56,070 nt of DNA from Gemmatimonadota bacterium (GCA_003222155.1 QHUU01000062.1:1-56070); one strand, 5' to 3'; positions 9,852 to 18,531 are shown, numbered from the stretch's first letter. The notes: generated from the sequence alone by a model not told the origin. A program made the numbers and translations.

Positions 9852-11252
9852 CTAGAGCCGCCCCCGGCGCTTCAGCTCGAGGTACCGCGCCACGACCGCC
9901 TCGGCGGCCCGCTGGGGCGCGACGTCCAGCACCAGCACCCCCGCGCGCCGCATGTGTCCCAGCGCCTCCTCCCGGGCCCGCAGCAGCTCCTCGGCTGCCG
10001 CCTTGCGAAACGCGTCGTGCGCCGCGACGGGCCGGAGCCCCGCGACCTGCTCGACTTCCGGATTCTTGAGCGTGACGGCGAGGGGCAGATGGCGCGGCCG
10101 CAGGCTGGCGACGTTCGCCACCAGGGCGTCCGACGCGAAGCGGTCGATCACGTCGGTGAAGAGCACGGTGAGCGCGCGTTTGCGGTTGCGCGCGGCGAGG
10201 TACCGGAACGCGCCCGGGTAGTCCGGCTCGACGAGCGTCGGCTGGATCACCGCGAGCACGTCGAGCACGCGCTTCAGCGCCGCCCGGCCGCGCTGCGGCG
10301 CGACGAAATGCTGCACGCCGTCCGCGAACGCCATCACGCCGACGTTGTCGTCGTGCTGCGTGGCAGCGTACGCCAGCTCGAGCGCCGCCCGCACCACGTA
10401 GTCGAGCCGCGACAGGCCGGCGATCTCGGCGGTGAGCAGCCGACCCGTGTCGAGCAGCAGCAGCACCTGCTGGCGCCGCTCCGCCTCGTACTGCCGCGTG
10501 ATCACCTTGCCGCGGCGGGCCGTGGCCTTCCAGTCGATGTGCCGCAGATCGTCGCCCGGCACCCAGTCGCGCAGCGACTCGAACAGACGGCCCTCGCCCA
10601 GCTGTCGCAGGGGCGTGATGCCCTGCTCGCGCCGCCGCTGCGCCCGCGCCACCGACGCCTGGAGTCGGACGGTGACGAGGGGGGGATACACGGCCGCGTC
10701 CCAGGGCAGGTCGATCCGGTCGCGCCGAGCTCCCAGTCCGAGCGGACCGATCGAGTCCACGGCGAACCCACCCCCCCGCTCCCGCCCCCGCCGCGCCGGC
10801 CGCACGGAGACGGTGTCGCGCGCGCTGCCGAGCGGCGGCACAGCGATGCGGCGCGACGGCTGCGAGCCCCCCAGCACGTCGGGCCGCAGCTCGCGCACCC
10901 GCAGGCGGGCGATGCGCCGGGTGTCGTTCACCCAGCGGTAGGAGACGTCGGCCTCGCGACCCACCGAAAACGCCGGGGGCGCGTCGCGCGACACGCGCAG
11001 CCCGGCGCTGCCCGGGCGAGCGGCGAGCACGGCGTCCAGCCACACCAGTGCGACGAGCACCAGGTCGGCGGCGAGCATGGCATCGAGGCCCCAGGGGATC
11101 CAGAGCGCCGCGAGACCGGCGAGTGCACCGGCCGCACCCACCTCCAGCGCGCGCCGGGTCCAGAGCACCCCCGCCCGCGTGCCGACGAAATACCAGACGC
11201 CCCAGAACGCCGCGACGATCGCGAGGTACGCGAGCCACGCCAGCGGCGTCAC
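9852..11252 (-). CDS. DUF58 domain protein (MoxR-associated, vWA-like)
   Basis: A 466-residue protein with hydrophobic N-terminal segments (about 1-23 and 38-75), a beta-rich middle and the DUF58 signature SLRDWVPGDDLRHIDWKATARRG (227-247). A von Willebrand A-like part follows (LLLLDTGRLLTAEIAGLSRLDYVVRAALELA, FTDVIDRF). DUF58 proteins are regularly paired with MoxR ATPases and are thought to be their clients or partners in envelope assembly or stress response. The start is GTG overlapping the moxR stop (GTGA). It is the last gene of the five-gene minus-strand cluster; a 70-bp gap follows. Confidence 0.93.
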   Translation of the reverse strand: MTPLAWLAYLAIVAAFWGVWYFVGTRAGVLWTRRALEVGAAGALAGLAALWIPWGLDAMLAADLVLVALVWLDAVLAARPGSAGLRVSRDAPPAFSVGREADVSYRWVNDTRRIARLRVRELRPDVLGGSQPSRRIAVPPLGSARDTVSVRPARRGRERGGGFAVDSIGPLGLGARRDRIDLPWDAAVYPPLVTVRLQASVARAQRRREQGITPLRQLGEGRLFESLRDWVPGDDLRHIDWKATARRGKVITRQYEAERRQQVLLLLDTGRLLTAEIAGLSRLDYVVRAALELAYAATQHDDNVGVMAFADGVQHFVAPQRGRAALKRVLDVLAVIQPTLVEPDYPGAFRYLAARNRKRALTVLFTDVIDRFASDALVANVASLRPRHLPLAVTLKNPEVEQVAGLRPVAAHDAFRKAAAEELLRAREEALGHMRRAGVLVLDVAPQRAAEAVVARYLELKRRGRL

Positions 11253-12205
11253 GCCGTCGGCACCTCCGTCTTGTCGAGGATCGCCTTCAGCGCCGCGTCC
11301 GGCGTGACGCCCTCGAGCTCAAGCTCCGGCGCGACGCTCACCCGATGGCGCAGCACCGCGCAGGCGAGCCGCTTCACATCGTCGGGGATCACGTAATCGC
11401 GCCCGTCCAGCAGCGCCGCCGCACGGGCCGCCTTGAGCAGGGCCACGCCGGCCCGGGGGCTCGCGCCCAGCGTGAACGACGCGGCCTCTCGCGTGGCCCG
11501 GACGACGCCCGCGATGTAGGCGGTGATCTGCGACGCGACCCGCACCCCCTCGACCGCGGCGCGCAACCGCTCGAGGCCGGCCGCGTCGGTCACCTGGCTC
11601 ACGCCGTACGTCGCCGGCCGGTCCGCCTCGAAGCCCTGGACCGTGCGCTCGAGGACGCCCCGCTCGGCGTCCGAGTCGGGGTAGCCCACCAGCACCTTGG
11701 CCATGAAGCGGTCGAGCTCGGCCTCGGGCAGGGGGTAGGTCCCTTCGAACTCGACGGGGTTCTGGGTCGCGAACACGGTGAACGTGGCGGACAGCGGGTG
11801 CCCCACACCGTCGACGGTGACGGTGCGCTCCTGCATCGCCTCGAGCAGGGCGGCCTGCGTCTTGGCGGGCGCCCGGTTGATTTCGTCGGCCAGCACCAGA
11901 TCGGCGAAGATCGGACCCGGTCGGAAAGTGAACTCCCGCGCGCCGGTGAGCAGCGTGACCCCGGTGATGTCGGCCGGCATCAGGTCGGGGGTGAACTGGA
12001 TGCGCTGAAATTTCACGTCGAGCGCCAGCCCCAGGGTGCGCACCAGCAGGGTCTTGGCGGTGCCCGGCACGCCCTCGAGCAAAACGTGTCCGCGGGCGAG
12101 GAGGCACACCAGGGCCTCGCGGGTCGCCGCCGCCTGCCCCAGAATCACGCCATCGAGCGCCTCTAAGATGCGGCGCGCGTCGTCTGCGGGCGAAGCTGCT
12201 CCCAC
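11249..12205 (-). CDS. MoxR family AAA+ ATPase
   Basis: A 318-residue AAA+ ATPase of the MoxR/RavA branch. Walker A is GVPGTAKT (45-52), Walker B is LVLADEIN (103-110), sensor 1 lies in FATQNPVEFEGTYPLPEAELDRF, and the lid domain has ASPRAGVALLKAARAAALLDGRDYVIPDDV. MoxR proteins act as chaperone-like ATPases for vWA-containing partners, here probably the DUF58 protein. I chose the GTG at 12205, with GGAGG just upstream. It overlaps the DUF4350 gene by 43 nt, and the downstream DUF58 gene starts in a GTGA overlap. Confidence 0.95.
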   Translation of the reverse strand: MGAASPADDARRILEALDGVILGQAAATREALVCLLARGHVLLEGVPGTAKTLLVRTLGLALDVKFQRIQFTPDLMPADITGVTLLTGAREFTFRPGPIFADLVLADEINRAPAKTQAALLEAMQERTVTVDGVGHPLSATFTVFATQNPVEFEGTYPLPEAELDRFMAKVLVGYPDSDAERGVLERTVQGFEADRPATYGVSQVTDAAGLERLRAAVEGVRVASQITAYIAGVVRATREAASFTLGASPRAGVALLKAARAAALLDGRDYVIPDDVKRLACAVLRHRVSVAPELELEGVTPDAALKAILDKTEVPTA

Positions 12206-13392
12206 ACGTCCTCCACCGCTTGGGCGGCCGCGAGTGCACGCTCGGGACCGCCGGGTTGGTCGATCGTGCGCTGCAGCTCCCGCACCGCGTTGCGCCCGGT
12301 GGCGGTCGGCAGCCCCAGCTCCAGCGCCGCGAGCCAGGAACGCTGGCCCTCGACGGACAGCGCGCCGGCGCGACCGAGGCGACGCCGCAGCCCGGACACC
12401 GTGAGCGACACCGCCGTGTCCACACCCCCTGCTCCTTCGAGCCCGGCCGCGAGCGCGTCGAGATGCTCGAGGGGTGATCGCCGCCGCCGCTCGACGCCCG
12501 CGCGCGGGGGCCCGAACCGCACGGCCATTCCGGCGACTGCCACGAGCGCTACACCCACGAGCTGGAGAAGGGCCCAACCCGGCGGATGGCCCACCAGCCA
12601 GGCCGCCGCCGCCGCCAGCAGCGAGCCGCCGGCGCCGAACCCCTGGTGATACTCGTCCACGACCACCCGGCGCGTGCGCCCGTCCGCAAACCAGGGGAGC
12701 ACGGCGAGCCCGGCATCGGTCTCCTTGAGCGAGCGGTTGGTGAGGAAGCCGCCGTCGGCAAGCAAGATCGCTTCCCCCCCGGACCGAAAGCCCAGGCGGA
12801 TGGCCAGGGGGCGACCGCCCCTGACACCGAGCAGGGTGTCCACCCGAAGGGCGAGACGGGGTGGGCACCCATCGCCATCCAGGCGTTCCGCCGTCGCAGC
12901 CGCGAGCGACTCGGCCGGCATCGGCACCAGCGTGCGACCGGCACGGGGGAGACGCCAGGCGCCGCTCAACACCGGGCTCGAATCCGCTGCCGCGCCGCGC
13001 CGCAGGCGCCGCGAGTGGTAGCCGAAGCACGTCTCGATCCCCGTCACGCCGGCGACGAACACGCGTCCTCCGTGCGTCACATAGTCGCGCACCGCGACGA
13101 GCTCACGCGCCGTGGGGCGGTCGATGTCGAGAAACGCGAGCAGCACGGCTCGCCGGGGCTCCACGCCGTCGCTCGCGAGGTCGAAGTAGGGGTGTCGCCG
13201 CTGCTCCACCGTCATCCCGAGGTGCCTGAGGGTCTGGGCCAGCCCTTTCGCGCCGTGCGGCCCGGCCAGATAGCTGGAGAGCCGGGGGTCGTCCAGGTCC
13301 CGGGTGGGTGCGGTCACCACGCCGGCGACCGCCGCGAGTACGATGGCCGCGATCGCCCCGAGGACGACCGCCCGCTCACCGCGTCGCAGCAT
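12163..13392 (-). CDS. DUF4350 domain membrane protein
   Basis: A 409-residue protein with a first membrane helix near the N-terminus (VVLGAIAAIVLAAVAGVV) and a second around 275-295 (LLQLVGVALVAVAGMAV). Between them is the DUF4350 region, which has a GATase1-like fold: DDPRLSSYLAGPHGAKGLAQTLRHLG, FLDIDRPTARELVAVRDYVTHGGRVFVAG, GGEAILLADGGFLTNRSL. A cytoplasmic helical tail follows. This family occurs in MoxR/DUF58/DUF4129 clusters of unknown function. I start at the ATG at 13392, because the longer reading frame merely overlaps the upstream gene. Confidence 0.85.
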   Translation of the reverse strand: MLRRGERAVVLGAIAAIVLAAVAGVVTAPTRDLDDPRLSSYLAGPHGAKGLAQTLRHLGMTVEQRRHPYFDLASDGVEPRRAVLLAFLDIDRPTARELVAVRDYVTHGGRVFVAGVTGIETCFGYHSRRLRRGAAADSSPVLSGAWRLPRAGRTLVPMPAESLAAATAERLDGDGCPPRLALRVDTLLGVRGGRPLAIRLGFRSGGEAILLADGGFLTNRSLKETDAGLAVLPWFADGRTRRVVVDEYHQGFGAGGSLLAAAAAWLVGHPPGWALLQLVGVALVAVAGMAVRFGPPRAGVERRRRSPLEHLDALAAGLEGAGGVDTAVSLTVSGLRRRLGRAGALSVEGQRSWLAALELGLPTATGRNAVRELQRTIDQPGGPERALAAAQAVEDVWEQLRPQTTRAAS

Positions 13393-13996
13393 GAAGCCCG
13401 AGCCCCGCGGCCAGTGCGTCGAAGCGGTGCCACTGCTCGGCATCGCACGGCGCGCCCCCGAACACGTGGCGGTACAAGGTGGCCACGAGCTCGGTCAGCC
13501 CCGAGCGCCCGGCGGCGTCGAGCCGCGCTTCGAGCGCGTACTCGGCGGGGGTCTTGGACGGATGGAACTGCACGACGCGGCGCTCGTCCAGCTCCAGCAC
13601 CGCGGCGAGGAAGCGATAGGCGAGGGCTTCGGCGAACCGACCCGCGGCGCCCAGGCGACGCGCTTGCGCGGCGTACCAGGCGGCGTCGCGCGGCGGGGCG
13701 GCGGCGGGCATGGGCGGGCGGACCGGCTCGCCCGGTCGCAACGACCGCCACACGATCCAGCCGAGGTGCATCAGTGAAGCGACGAGCGCCAGGGTCAGGA
13801 CGCCGAGCACGATGTAGTAGCGAACGGGGGAGACGAGCCGCAGGCCCTCGAGCCAGTCGAGCGCCCGGTGCCATTGGGTGAGCAGCCAGACCCACGTGCT
13901 GTTGGGCTCGCTCCAGCGGTATTCGCGGGCCGCGAATACCGTGCGGAGCGCGGCCCGCAGCGAGTCCGGATCGGCGGCCTGAGGCGCGAAGCTCAC
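13376..13996 (-). CDS. DUF4129 domain membrane protein
   Basis: A 206-residue protein. One membrane helix near residues 60-85 (YIVLGVLTLALVASLMHLGWIVW) is followed by a cytoplasmic DUF4129 domain: AAWYAAQARRLGAAGRFAEALAYRFLAAVLEL, then VQFHPSKTPAEYALEARL and LVATLYRHVFGGAPCDAEQWHRF. This domain is a standard member of MoxR clusters and often follows transglutaminase-like proteins; here it stands alone. The GTG start sits in a GTGA overlap with the preceding membrane-protein gene. Confidence 0.85.
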   Translation of the reverse strand: MSFAPQAADPDSLRAALRTVFAAREYRWSEPNSTWVWLLTQWHRALDWLEGLRLVSPVRYYIVLGVLTLALVASLMHLGWIVWRSLRPGEPVRPPMPAAAPPRDAAWYAAQARRLGAAGRFAEALAYRFLAAVLELDERRVVQFHPSKTPAEYALEARLDAAGRSGLTELVATLYRHVFGGAPCDAEQWHRFDALAAGLGLHAATR

Positions 13997-14757
13997 GCCC
14001 TCGCGGCCGCGACCCCGAGGTGTTGGCTCAGGAGCTCCAGGTCGAACGCTTCCTTGCGTACCCGCAGGTCGTAATAGAACAGGGTGAAGACGCAGCTGAT
14101 GAACGGATACAGGAAGAGGGAGATCAGGCCGAGGCCGATCACCGCCGGCACCATCAGCGGCGGAAAGACGGCGGCGGCGACGCCGGCAATCACGCCGAAC
14201 CCCATCAGGAAGAGGCCGAAGAGAACGATGACCACGAAGTACAGTCCGAACGCCTTCCACTTGAACCCGCTGGTGAGCTTCCACGAACGGCCCACGCCGT
14301 CCGTGCCGCCCGGCAGCGGTTCCAGCACGGCGGCCTGCACTGCGACGGCAAGGCCGCAACCCACGATGATCCCGGGAATCAGGAGGAGGAGGCACGCCAA
14401 GCCGATCAAGATGCCGGAGGCGAAGCCGGCGCTGAAGCTGCGGCCCATCTTCGACACCGCGAAATCGAGCGCATCGCCCATGGAGGGCTCGTGGCCGAGG
14501 TACGCCTGTGACACCACCCGGATGGAGGCGCCGGTCACGAGCAGGTAGCCCACGAAGGTCAGCACCTGCGACAGGGCGTACAGCCCGAAGTGCTGCTGCG
14601 GCCCGCCGGCGAACTGGACGAACAGACTCAGCGCGGTCGGCAGACCCTGGCACACGATCGCGATGCCGAAGAAGACGCCGGCATGCCGGCGCAGCAGCGC
14701 GAACGACGCATCGAGGATCTCGCCCAGCGCCAGCGGCCGGAGTTGGGTGGTAGCCAT
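13993..14757 (-). CDS. Polytopic membrane protein, GPDPase membrane-domain-like
   Basis: A 254-residue integral membrane protein with about six helices, starting LRPLALGEILDASFALLRRHAGVFFGIA. This resembles the DUF7544/glycerophosphodiester phosphodiesterase membrane-domain proteins, which begin with 'gEiLd.sf.l.r.n'. No catalytic part is present. The GTDGVGRSWKLTSGFKWKAFGLY segment is also typical. It has a strong Shine-Dalgarno (AAGGAGGAGCC directly before the ATG) and leads the MoxR-cluster operon. The RDD-SpoIIM gene starts only 32 bp away on the other strand. Its task in the cluster is unknown. Confidence 0.75.
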   Translation of the reverse strand: MATTQLRPLALGEILDASFALLRRHAGVFFGIAIVCQGLPTALSLFVQFAGGPQQHFGLYALSQVLTFVGYLLVTGASIRVVSQAYLGHEPSMGDALDFAVSKMGRSFSAGFASGILIGLACLLLLIPGIIVGCGLAVAVQAAVLEPLPGGTDGVGRSWKLTSGFKWKAFGLYFVVIVLFGLFLMGFGVIAGVAAAVFPPLMVPAVIGLGLISLFLYPFISCVFTLFYYDLRVRKEAFDLELLSQHLGVAAARA

Positions 14758-14789
14758 GGCTCCTCCTTCGTGAGTAAGATGACTCCCGG

Positions 14790-16643
14790 ATGCCCGCCCC
14801 GCGAGCCCTGACGGTCCCGCAGTTCGCGCGGCGCCTCGCGATCGAGACGCCGGAGCACCTCGTGCTCGAACTCGAGCTCGCCGGCGTGGGATCCCGCATC
14901 GCCGCCGCCGCCTGCGACGCGGTGCTGCTGGGCGTGCTCTACGTCGGGCTTGGCATGGGCCTCGTGGCGCTACTGACGCAGCGCGAGTCGCCTGGTGCGT
15001 GGTCGACGCTCGTCGCCGTGCTCGCGGTGCTCGCCCTCTTTCTCCTCTTCTGGTGCTATTTCCTCCTGTTCGAAGCGCTCAACCACGGCCGGACGCCGGG
15101 CAAGCGCCTCATGGGCATTCGCGTCGTGATGGATACGGGGCACCCGATCACGCTCGCGGCCGCCGCCGTGCGGAACCTGATCCGCGTCGTGGACGGGCTC
15201 CCGTTCGGCCTGGTGGGCCTCGCCTTCGTGCTGTTTCATCCGCAGAACAAGCGGCTCGGCGATATCGTGGCCGGAACGGTAGTGGCGCGCGACCGGCCCG
15301 AAGACCTGCAGCTCGCCGGCGTTCCCGCGGATCGACAGCCGGCGGCGGAGCCGCTCGAGACCGGCCCGCCCGAGCTCAGCGACGAGGAGTTCCGCTTGCT
15401 CGACCAGTATCTCGAGCGGCTGGAGAGCCTGGACGGCGCGCTGCGCCGTCGCTTTACCGCCGACCTGGCGGCCCGGTTCGCCCCCCGCTTTCCGCGGCGG
15501 GACGCCGACCCCGAGGCGTTCCTGGTGCGGCTGCATACGGCCGAGTTCGCGAAACGGAGCGGCCGGCTCGCCGCGCGGCGGACGGAGGGCGCCGGACGAA
15601 CGACGGTCGCGGCGGAGCGGTTCGTGACGCGAAAGCGGGACTCGTGGGAGGCGTTCCGCATCCTCGCCGCCCGGGCCGAGCGGGTCGGCTTGAAGCAGTT
15701 GGGTGCGGCGGAGATTCCCGGTTTCGCCGCGCGCTATCGCGAAGTGGCCGCGGACCTGGCGCGCGCCCGCACCTATGGGGTGGATCCCAGGGTGCTCGAA
15801 TATCTGGAGCGCGTGGTGAGCGCGGGGCACAATGCCCTGTACGGCCGGCACATCGGCCACCGGGTGCACGTGGGCCGCCTGGTCCTCCGGGAGCTGCCGG
15901 CGGCCGTGGTGGCCGCGCGCGCGTACGTGGTGACGGCCCTGCTGGTGTTCGCCGTTCCGGCCGCCACCGGATACGTGCTGATCCGCGAGCGTCCGGCGAT
16001 CGCGGAGCAGGTGCTCCCCGACGAGATGCTGGCGCGCGCGCGCGCGGGGGCCGAGCGCCGGGCACAGGGCGTCGGCTACGCGCAGGCGCCCTCGATGTAC
16101 CTGCCGTTCATCGCCTCGCGGATCATCACGAACAACGTGCAGGTGGCGTTCCTGGGCTTCGCGTTCGGGATCACCGCCGGCATCGGCACCTTGCTGCTCC
16201 TCGTGTTCAACGGCCTGTTCTTCGGCGCGGTGCTGGGGCTGTTCGCGAATTACGGACTGGCCGGATGGCTGCTCACGTTCGTCGCCGGCCACGGAGTGCT
16301 GGAGCTTTCGGCCATCTTCATCGCCGGGGGCGCCGGGCTGCTCGTGGCCCGGGCTCTGCTCGCGCCCGGAGACCTGACCCGGCGCGATGCGCTGGTGCTC
16401 GCCGGCCGCCAGGCCGCCCGTCTGGTCGGAGCGGCCGTCCTGCTGCTCGCGCTCGCGGGCACGATCGAGGGTCTCCTGTCCGCGAGCGACGCCCCCGCTC
16501 CTCTCAAGGTTGCCACCGGCGGCGCGACCGTCGTCCTGCTGATCCTCTACCTCGCGAGCGGGCGGCACTACCTCAGCACGCACGCCACGGGTCCGGTCGG
16601 GGGGGTGGGGGCCACCGCAGCCAGCGGCACGGACCCGCACTGA
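14790..16643 (+). CDS. Fused RDD domain - SpoIIM (DUF95) membrane protein
   Basis: A 617-residue protein joining two families that are usually separate genes. Residues about 25-170 form an RDD domain (ELAGVGSRIAAAACDAVLLGVLY, NHGRTPGKRLMGIRVV, HPQNKRLGDIVAGTVVARDR). A charged linker (about 185-280) leads to a stage II sporulation protein M-like domain (about 280-590) with the late helices FLGFAFGITAGIGTLLLLVFNGLFFG and HGVLELSAIFIAGGAGLLVA. SpoIIM homologues occur widely outside spore formers, next to MoxR and DUF58 genes, and the RDD gene is normally their neighbour. It diverges from the MoxR cluster across a 32-bp gap with TAAGAT as a possible -10. Confidence 0.9.
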   Translation: MPAPRALTVPQFARRLAIETPEHLVLELELAGVGSRIAAAACDAVLLGVLYVGLGMGLVALLTQRESPGAWSTLVAVLAVLALFLLFWCYFLLFEALNHGRTPGKRLMGIRVVMDTGHPITLAAAAVRNLIRVVDGLPFGLVGLAFVLFHPQNKRLGDIVAGTVVARDRPEDLQLAGVPADRQPAAEPLETGPPELSDEEFRLLDQYLERLESLDGALRRRFTADLAARFAPRFPRRDADPEAFLVRLHTAEFAKRSGRLAARRTEGAGRTTVAAERFVTRKRDSWEAFRILAARAERVGLKQLGAAEIPGFAARYREVAADLARARTYGVDPRVLEYLERVVSAGHNALYGRHIGHRVHVGRLVLRELPAAVVAARAYVVTALLVFAVPAATGYVLIRERPAIAEQVLPDEMLARARAGAERRAQGVGYAQAPSMYLPFIASRIITNNVQVAFLGFAFGITAGIGTLLLLVFNGLFFGAVLGLFANYGLAGWLLTFVAGHGVLELSAIFIAGGAGLLVARALLAPGDLTRRDALVLAGRQAARLVGAAVLLLALAGTIEGLLSASDAPAPLKVATGGATVVLLILYLASGRHYLSTHATGPVGGVGATAASGTDPH

Positions 16644-16713
16644 GCCGGCGCGGTAACCACCACCGCGCGGGAGGGCAGAACCGCGGCCAGTGGCGCCGAC
16701 TCACGGCGTCCGC

Positions 16714-16745
16714 TTCACCGAGTCACCGATTCACCGATTCACCGG
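16714..16745 (+). repeat. Octamer tandem repeat (TTCACCGA), family F
   Basis: Four near-identical octamers in a row: TTCACCGA, GTCACCGA, TTCACCGA, TTCACCGG. The last one contains the stop codon of the HisKA mini-gene (read on the minus strand). The rest of the 95-bp gap (16644-16738) shows no gene. Confidence 0.8.
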
Positions 16746-16930
16746 TCCAGAGCTTCGAGGATGCCGCGCATTTTGCGCGACAACGCTTCAATCTGCTTCA
16801 GGCCCGCCACCGTCTCCCCATCGTACTTGTCCGCTCCCAGGAGGAGCAGCTGCGTCTCGGCAAGGATGGCTGCGAGCGGGTTGGAAAGGTCGTGCCGGAG
16901 CTTTCTGATCGGATCCAGGGCGTCGGCCAT
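16739..16930 (-). CDS. Minimal histidine-kinase dimerisation (HisKA) domain protein
   Basis: Only 63 residues, consisting of the HisKA helical hairpin: LRHDLSNPLAAILAETQLLL (residues 11-30) carries the H-box with H13, and the second helix is TVAGLKQIEALSRKMRGILEAL. No sensor or ATP-binding domain is present or encoded nearby. It could be a phosphotransfer protein, a dimerisation competitor of a full kinase, or the remnant of one. The ATG follows the stop of the upstream small gene directly, so the two are cotranscribed. The strong H-box match makes me confident it is a real family member despite its size. Confidence 0.7.
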   Translation of the reverse strand: MADALDPIRKLRHDLSNPLAAILAETQLLLLGADKYDGETVAGLKQIEALSRKMRGILEALDR

Positions 16931-17215
16931 CTAGAGGAGGGACCGGTACAGATCGCGCAGGTGGTGGTCGCGCAGGTCGCGCACCGCCTGCCACAGGTCC
17001 GGCTCCGACGCGGCGCAGAAAATCTCGGCCGTCGCGCGCTCCGCCTCGGTGTCCGCTGCCCCGAACAGCACCCGGCCCCGCCACACGCCGTCCTCGCTGC
17101 GGCGAACCTGGAGGCGAATGGGGATGAGTTGTCCGTCGAAGCGAATGGGGGGGAGGTCGTGGACGACCGCGTCGCCCGAGTCAGGTGCGTTGAAGCGTGC
17201 CGGCTGTGCAGGCAT
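16931..17215 (-). CDS. Small hypothetical protein, partner of the HisKA mini-protein
   Basis: A 94-residue protein I do not recognise. It has a predicted beta-rich middle (IRFDGQLIPIRLQVRRSEDGVWRGRVLFG) and a helical end (SEPDLWQAVRDLRDHHLRDLYRSLL). It directly abuts the HisKA mini-gene with no gap. The upstream region on the minus strand contains an AT-rich TATATC (17243-17248) that could be a -10 box. A two-gene unit of unknown regulator plus phosphotransfer domain is possible, but nothing here proves it. Confidence 0.55.
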   Translation of the reverse strand: MPAQPARFNAPDSGDAVVHDLPPIRFDGQLIPIRLQVRRSEDGVWRGRVLFGAADTEAERATAEIFCAASEPDLWQAVRDLRDHHLRDLYRSLL

Positions 17216-17273
17216 GCGGCGCCTAGGGCTGGTTTGTGCAAAGATATAAGGGTCGGAGACTTACGCAATACAG

Positions 17274-17382
17274 CAGGTTGGGGAGGTTCGGGAGGTTGAG
17301 GTTGGAGAAGGTCGGGGGAGGTTGGTTCCGAACGGAGCAACCTCCCCCAACCTCCCCCAACCTCCACAACCTCTCCAACTGC
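17274..17382 (+). repeat. Long nonamer-type hairpin, family D
   Basis: A left arm of GGTTGGGGA-like units (17274-17326), a loop around TTCCGAACGGAG, and a right arm of AACCTCCCCC-like units (17338-17382), closed by GCAG/CTGC-type ends. It lies just past the stop codon of the M50 protease gene and 58 bp before the small hypothetical gene, both minus strand. It could end transcription, but there is no T-tract. Confidence 0.8.
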
Positions 17383-17383
17383 T

Positions 17384-18493
17384 TCACAGTCGGAACGGTA
17401 CCGGCGCAAACGTCGCGACGAAGAGCCCCAGCGCCACCCACGCGACCCAGCGCCGCGACGCGGGCAGCGGCCGTTGCGCGTCGAGCACCGGCGGGTGACC
17501 GAGGCGCCCGCGCGACAACACCAGCACGAGCAGGCCCCACAGGTACCACCCCGACCACCAGCGCCCGAGCAGGATGATGAGGCACCAGAACCCGAACGCG
17601 ATCCGCTGGTGCCAGCGCGGCAGCGCGGCGTACAGGATGTGCCCGCCGTCCAGCTGGGAGATCGGCAGCAGGTTCAGCATCGTGACGAACATCCCTACCC
17701 ATCCGGCGAAGGCGACGGGGTGGACGCTGACCGCCGCCGCACGACCGAGCACCACGCGCTCGAGCAGCAGCGTGATCAGTGAGTCGCCGAGCGGAATCTG
17801 CGGACCGCCGCCGAAGTACACGGCGAGCCCCGGAGATCCGGCTTGCAGCGGCACCGGGTGACTCAGCGCCAGTCCGAGGGCGAGCACCGGCAGCGCCACC
17901 AGGAATCCGGCGATCGGTCCGGCCACGCCGACGTCGAACAGCTGCCGGCGATCGGACAGCACCGTACGGAGCCGGATGAACGCGCCCATGGTGCCGATGA
18001 ACGTCGGGAACATCGGCACCGGGACGAAGTACGGCGGCGAGACGTCCAGTTGATAGCGGCGCGCGACGACGTAGTGGCCGAGCTCGTGGCACAGGAGAAT
18101 GGCAACCAGCGGGGCGGCAAACGGAAGCCCGCTGGACCAGGCTTGCAGAAACCCGGGATACCCCGGGTATCCGCTCGTGAAGAAGACCAAATAGCCGGTG
18201 TACGGGATGCCGTTGGCGAGCACGGCGCCGGCGAACGTGATCGTGTAGACGGTCGCGAGAAACAGGGCCAAGTGGAGCCCCCAGCGCTCGCGCCGGCGGG
18301 CGAGCGGGCGGGTGAGCACCAGGTGACGCCCGTCGGGCTCGTGCGACCAGTAGTAGCTGCCGGGCCACCGTCGGAGCACTTCTGCGAGCGCCGAGGAAGG
18401 GCCGGCATGCATCGGATGTACAAGTGCGTCAACGACTTCGCGGTCCGGCAGAGAGACGGTGCGCCACGCCACCAGGAAGTCCGTGAGGTTCAC
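17384..18493 (-). CDS. M50 family site-2-type membrane metalloprotease
   Basis: A 369-residue polytopic protein. HELGH at 136-140 inside a hydrophobic segment (AILLCHELGHYVVARRY) is the zinc site, and NLLPISQLDGGHI near the C-terminus supplies the third ligand and the characteristic NPxPxxxLDGG-like motif. The pattern PVPMFPTFIGTMGAFIRLRT and DVGVAGPIAGFLVALPVL matches the EGY1-like branch, without a PDZ domain. Such enzymes cut within the membrane, often in regulated release of transcription factors. The start is GTG (18491-18493), overlapping the -35 area of the divergent rho promoter. The substrate is unknown. Confidence 0.92.
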   Translation of the reverse strand: MNLTDFLVAWRTVSLPDREVVDALVHPMHAGPSSALAEVLRRWPGSYYWSHEPDGRHLVLTRPLARRRERWGLHLALFLATVYTITFAGAVLANGIPYTGYLVFFTSGYPGYPGFLQAWSSGLPFAAPLVAILLCHELGHYVVARRYQLDVSPPYFVPVPMFPTFIGTMGAFIRLRTVLSDRRQLFDVGVAGPIAGFLVALPVLALGLALSHPVPLQAGSPGLAVYFGGGPQIPLGDSLITLLLERVVLGRAAAVSVHPVAFAGWVGMFVTMLNLLPISQLDGGHILYAALPRWHQRIAFGFWCLIILLGRWWSGWYLWGLLVLVLSRGRLGHPPVLDAQRPLPASRRWVAWVALGLFVATFAPVPFRL

Positions 18494-18502
18494 GAGGCGC
18501 TC

Positions 18503-18531
18503 TTGACTGAGGCTTCGGGGTAGCCTAGAAT
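18503..18531 (+). promoter_or_regulatory. Sigma-70 promoter of rho
   Basis: -35 TTGACT (18503-18508), 17-nt spacer, -10 TAGAAT (18526-18531). The predicted start near 18538 leaves a leader of about 97 nt before rho, long enough for the autogenous control known for rho in other bacteria. Confidence 0.7.

Noticed and set aside
14970-16640. 556-residue ORF antisense to the RDD-SpoIIM gene
   Set aside because: High GC opens the opposite frame; the product is low-complexity and His/Arg/Glu-rich, while the sense frame has clear domains.
17274-17382. Family D hairpin as a classical intrinsic terminator
   Set aside because: Arms are long and imperfect and no T-tract follows on either strand; kept as a repeat with uncertain function.
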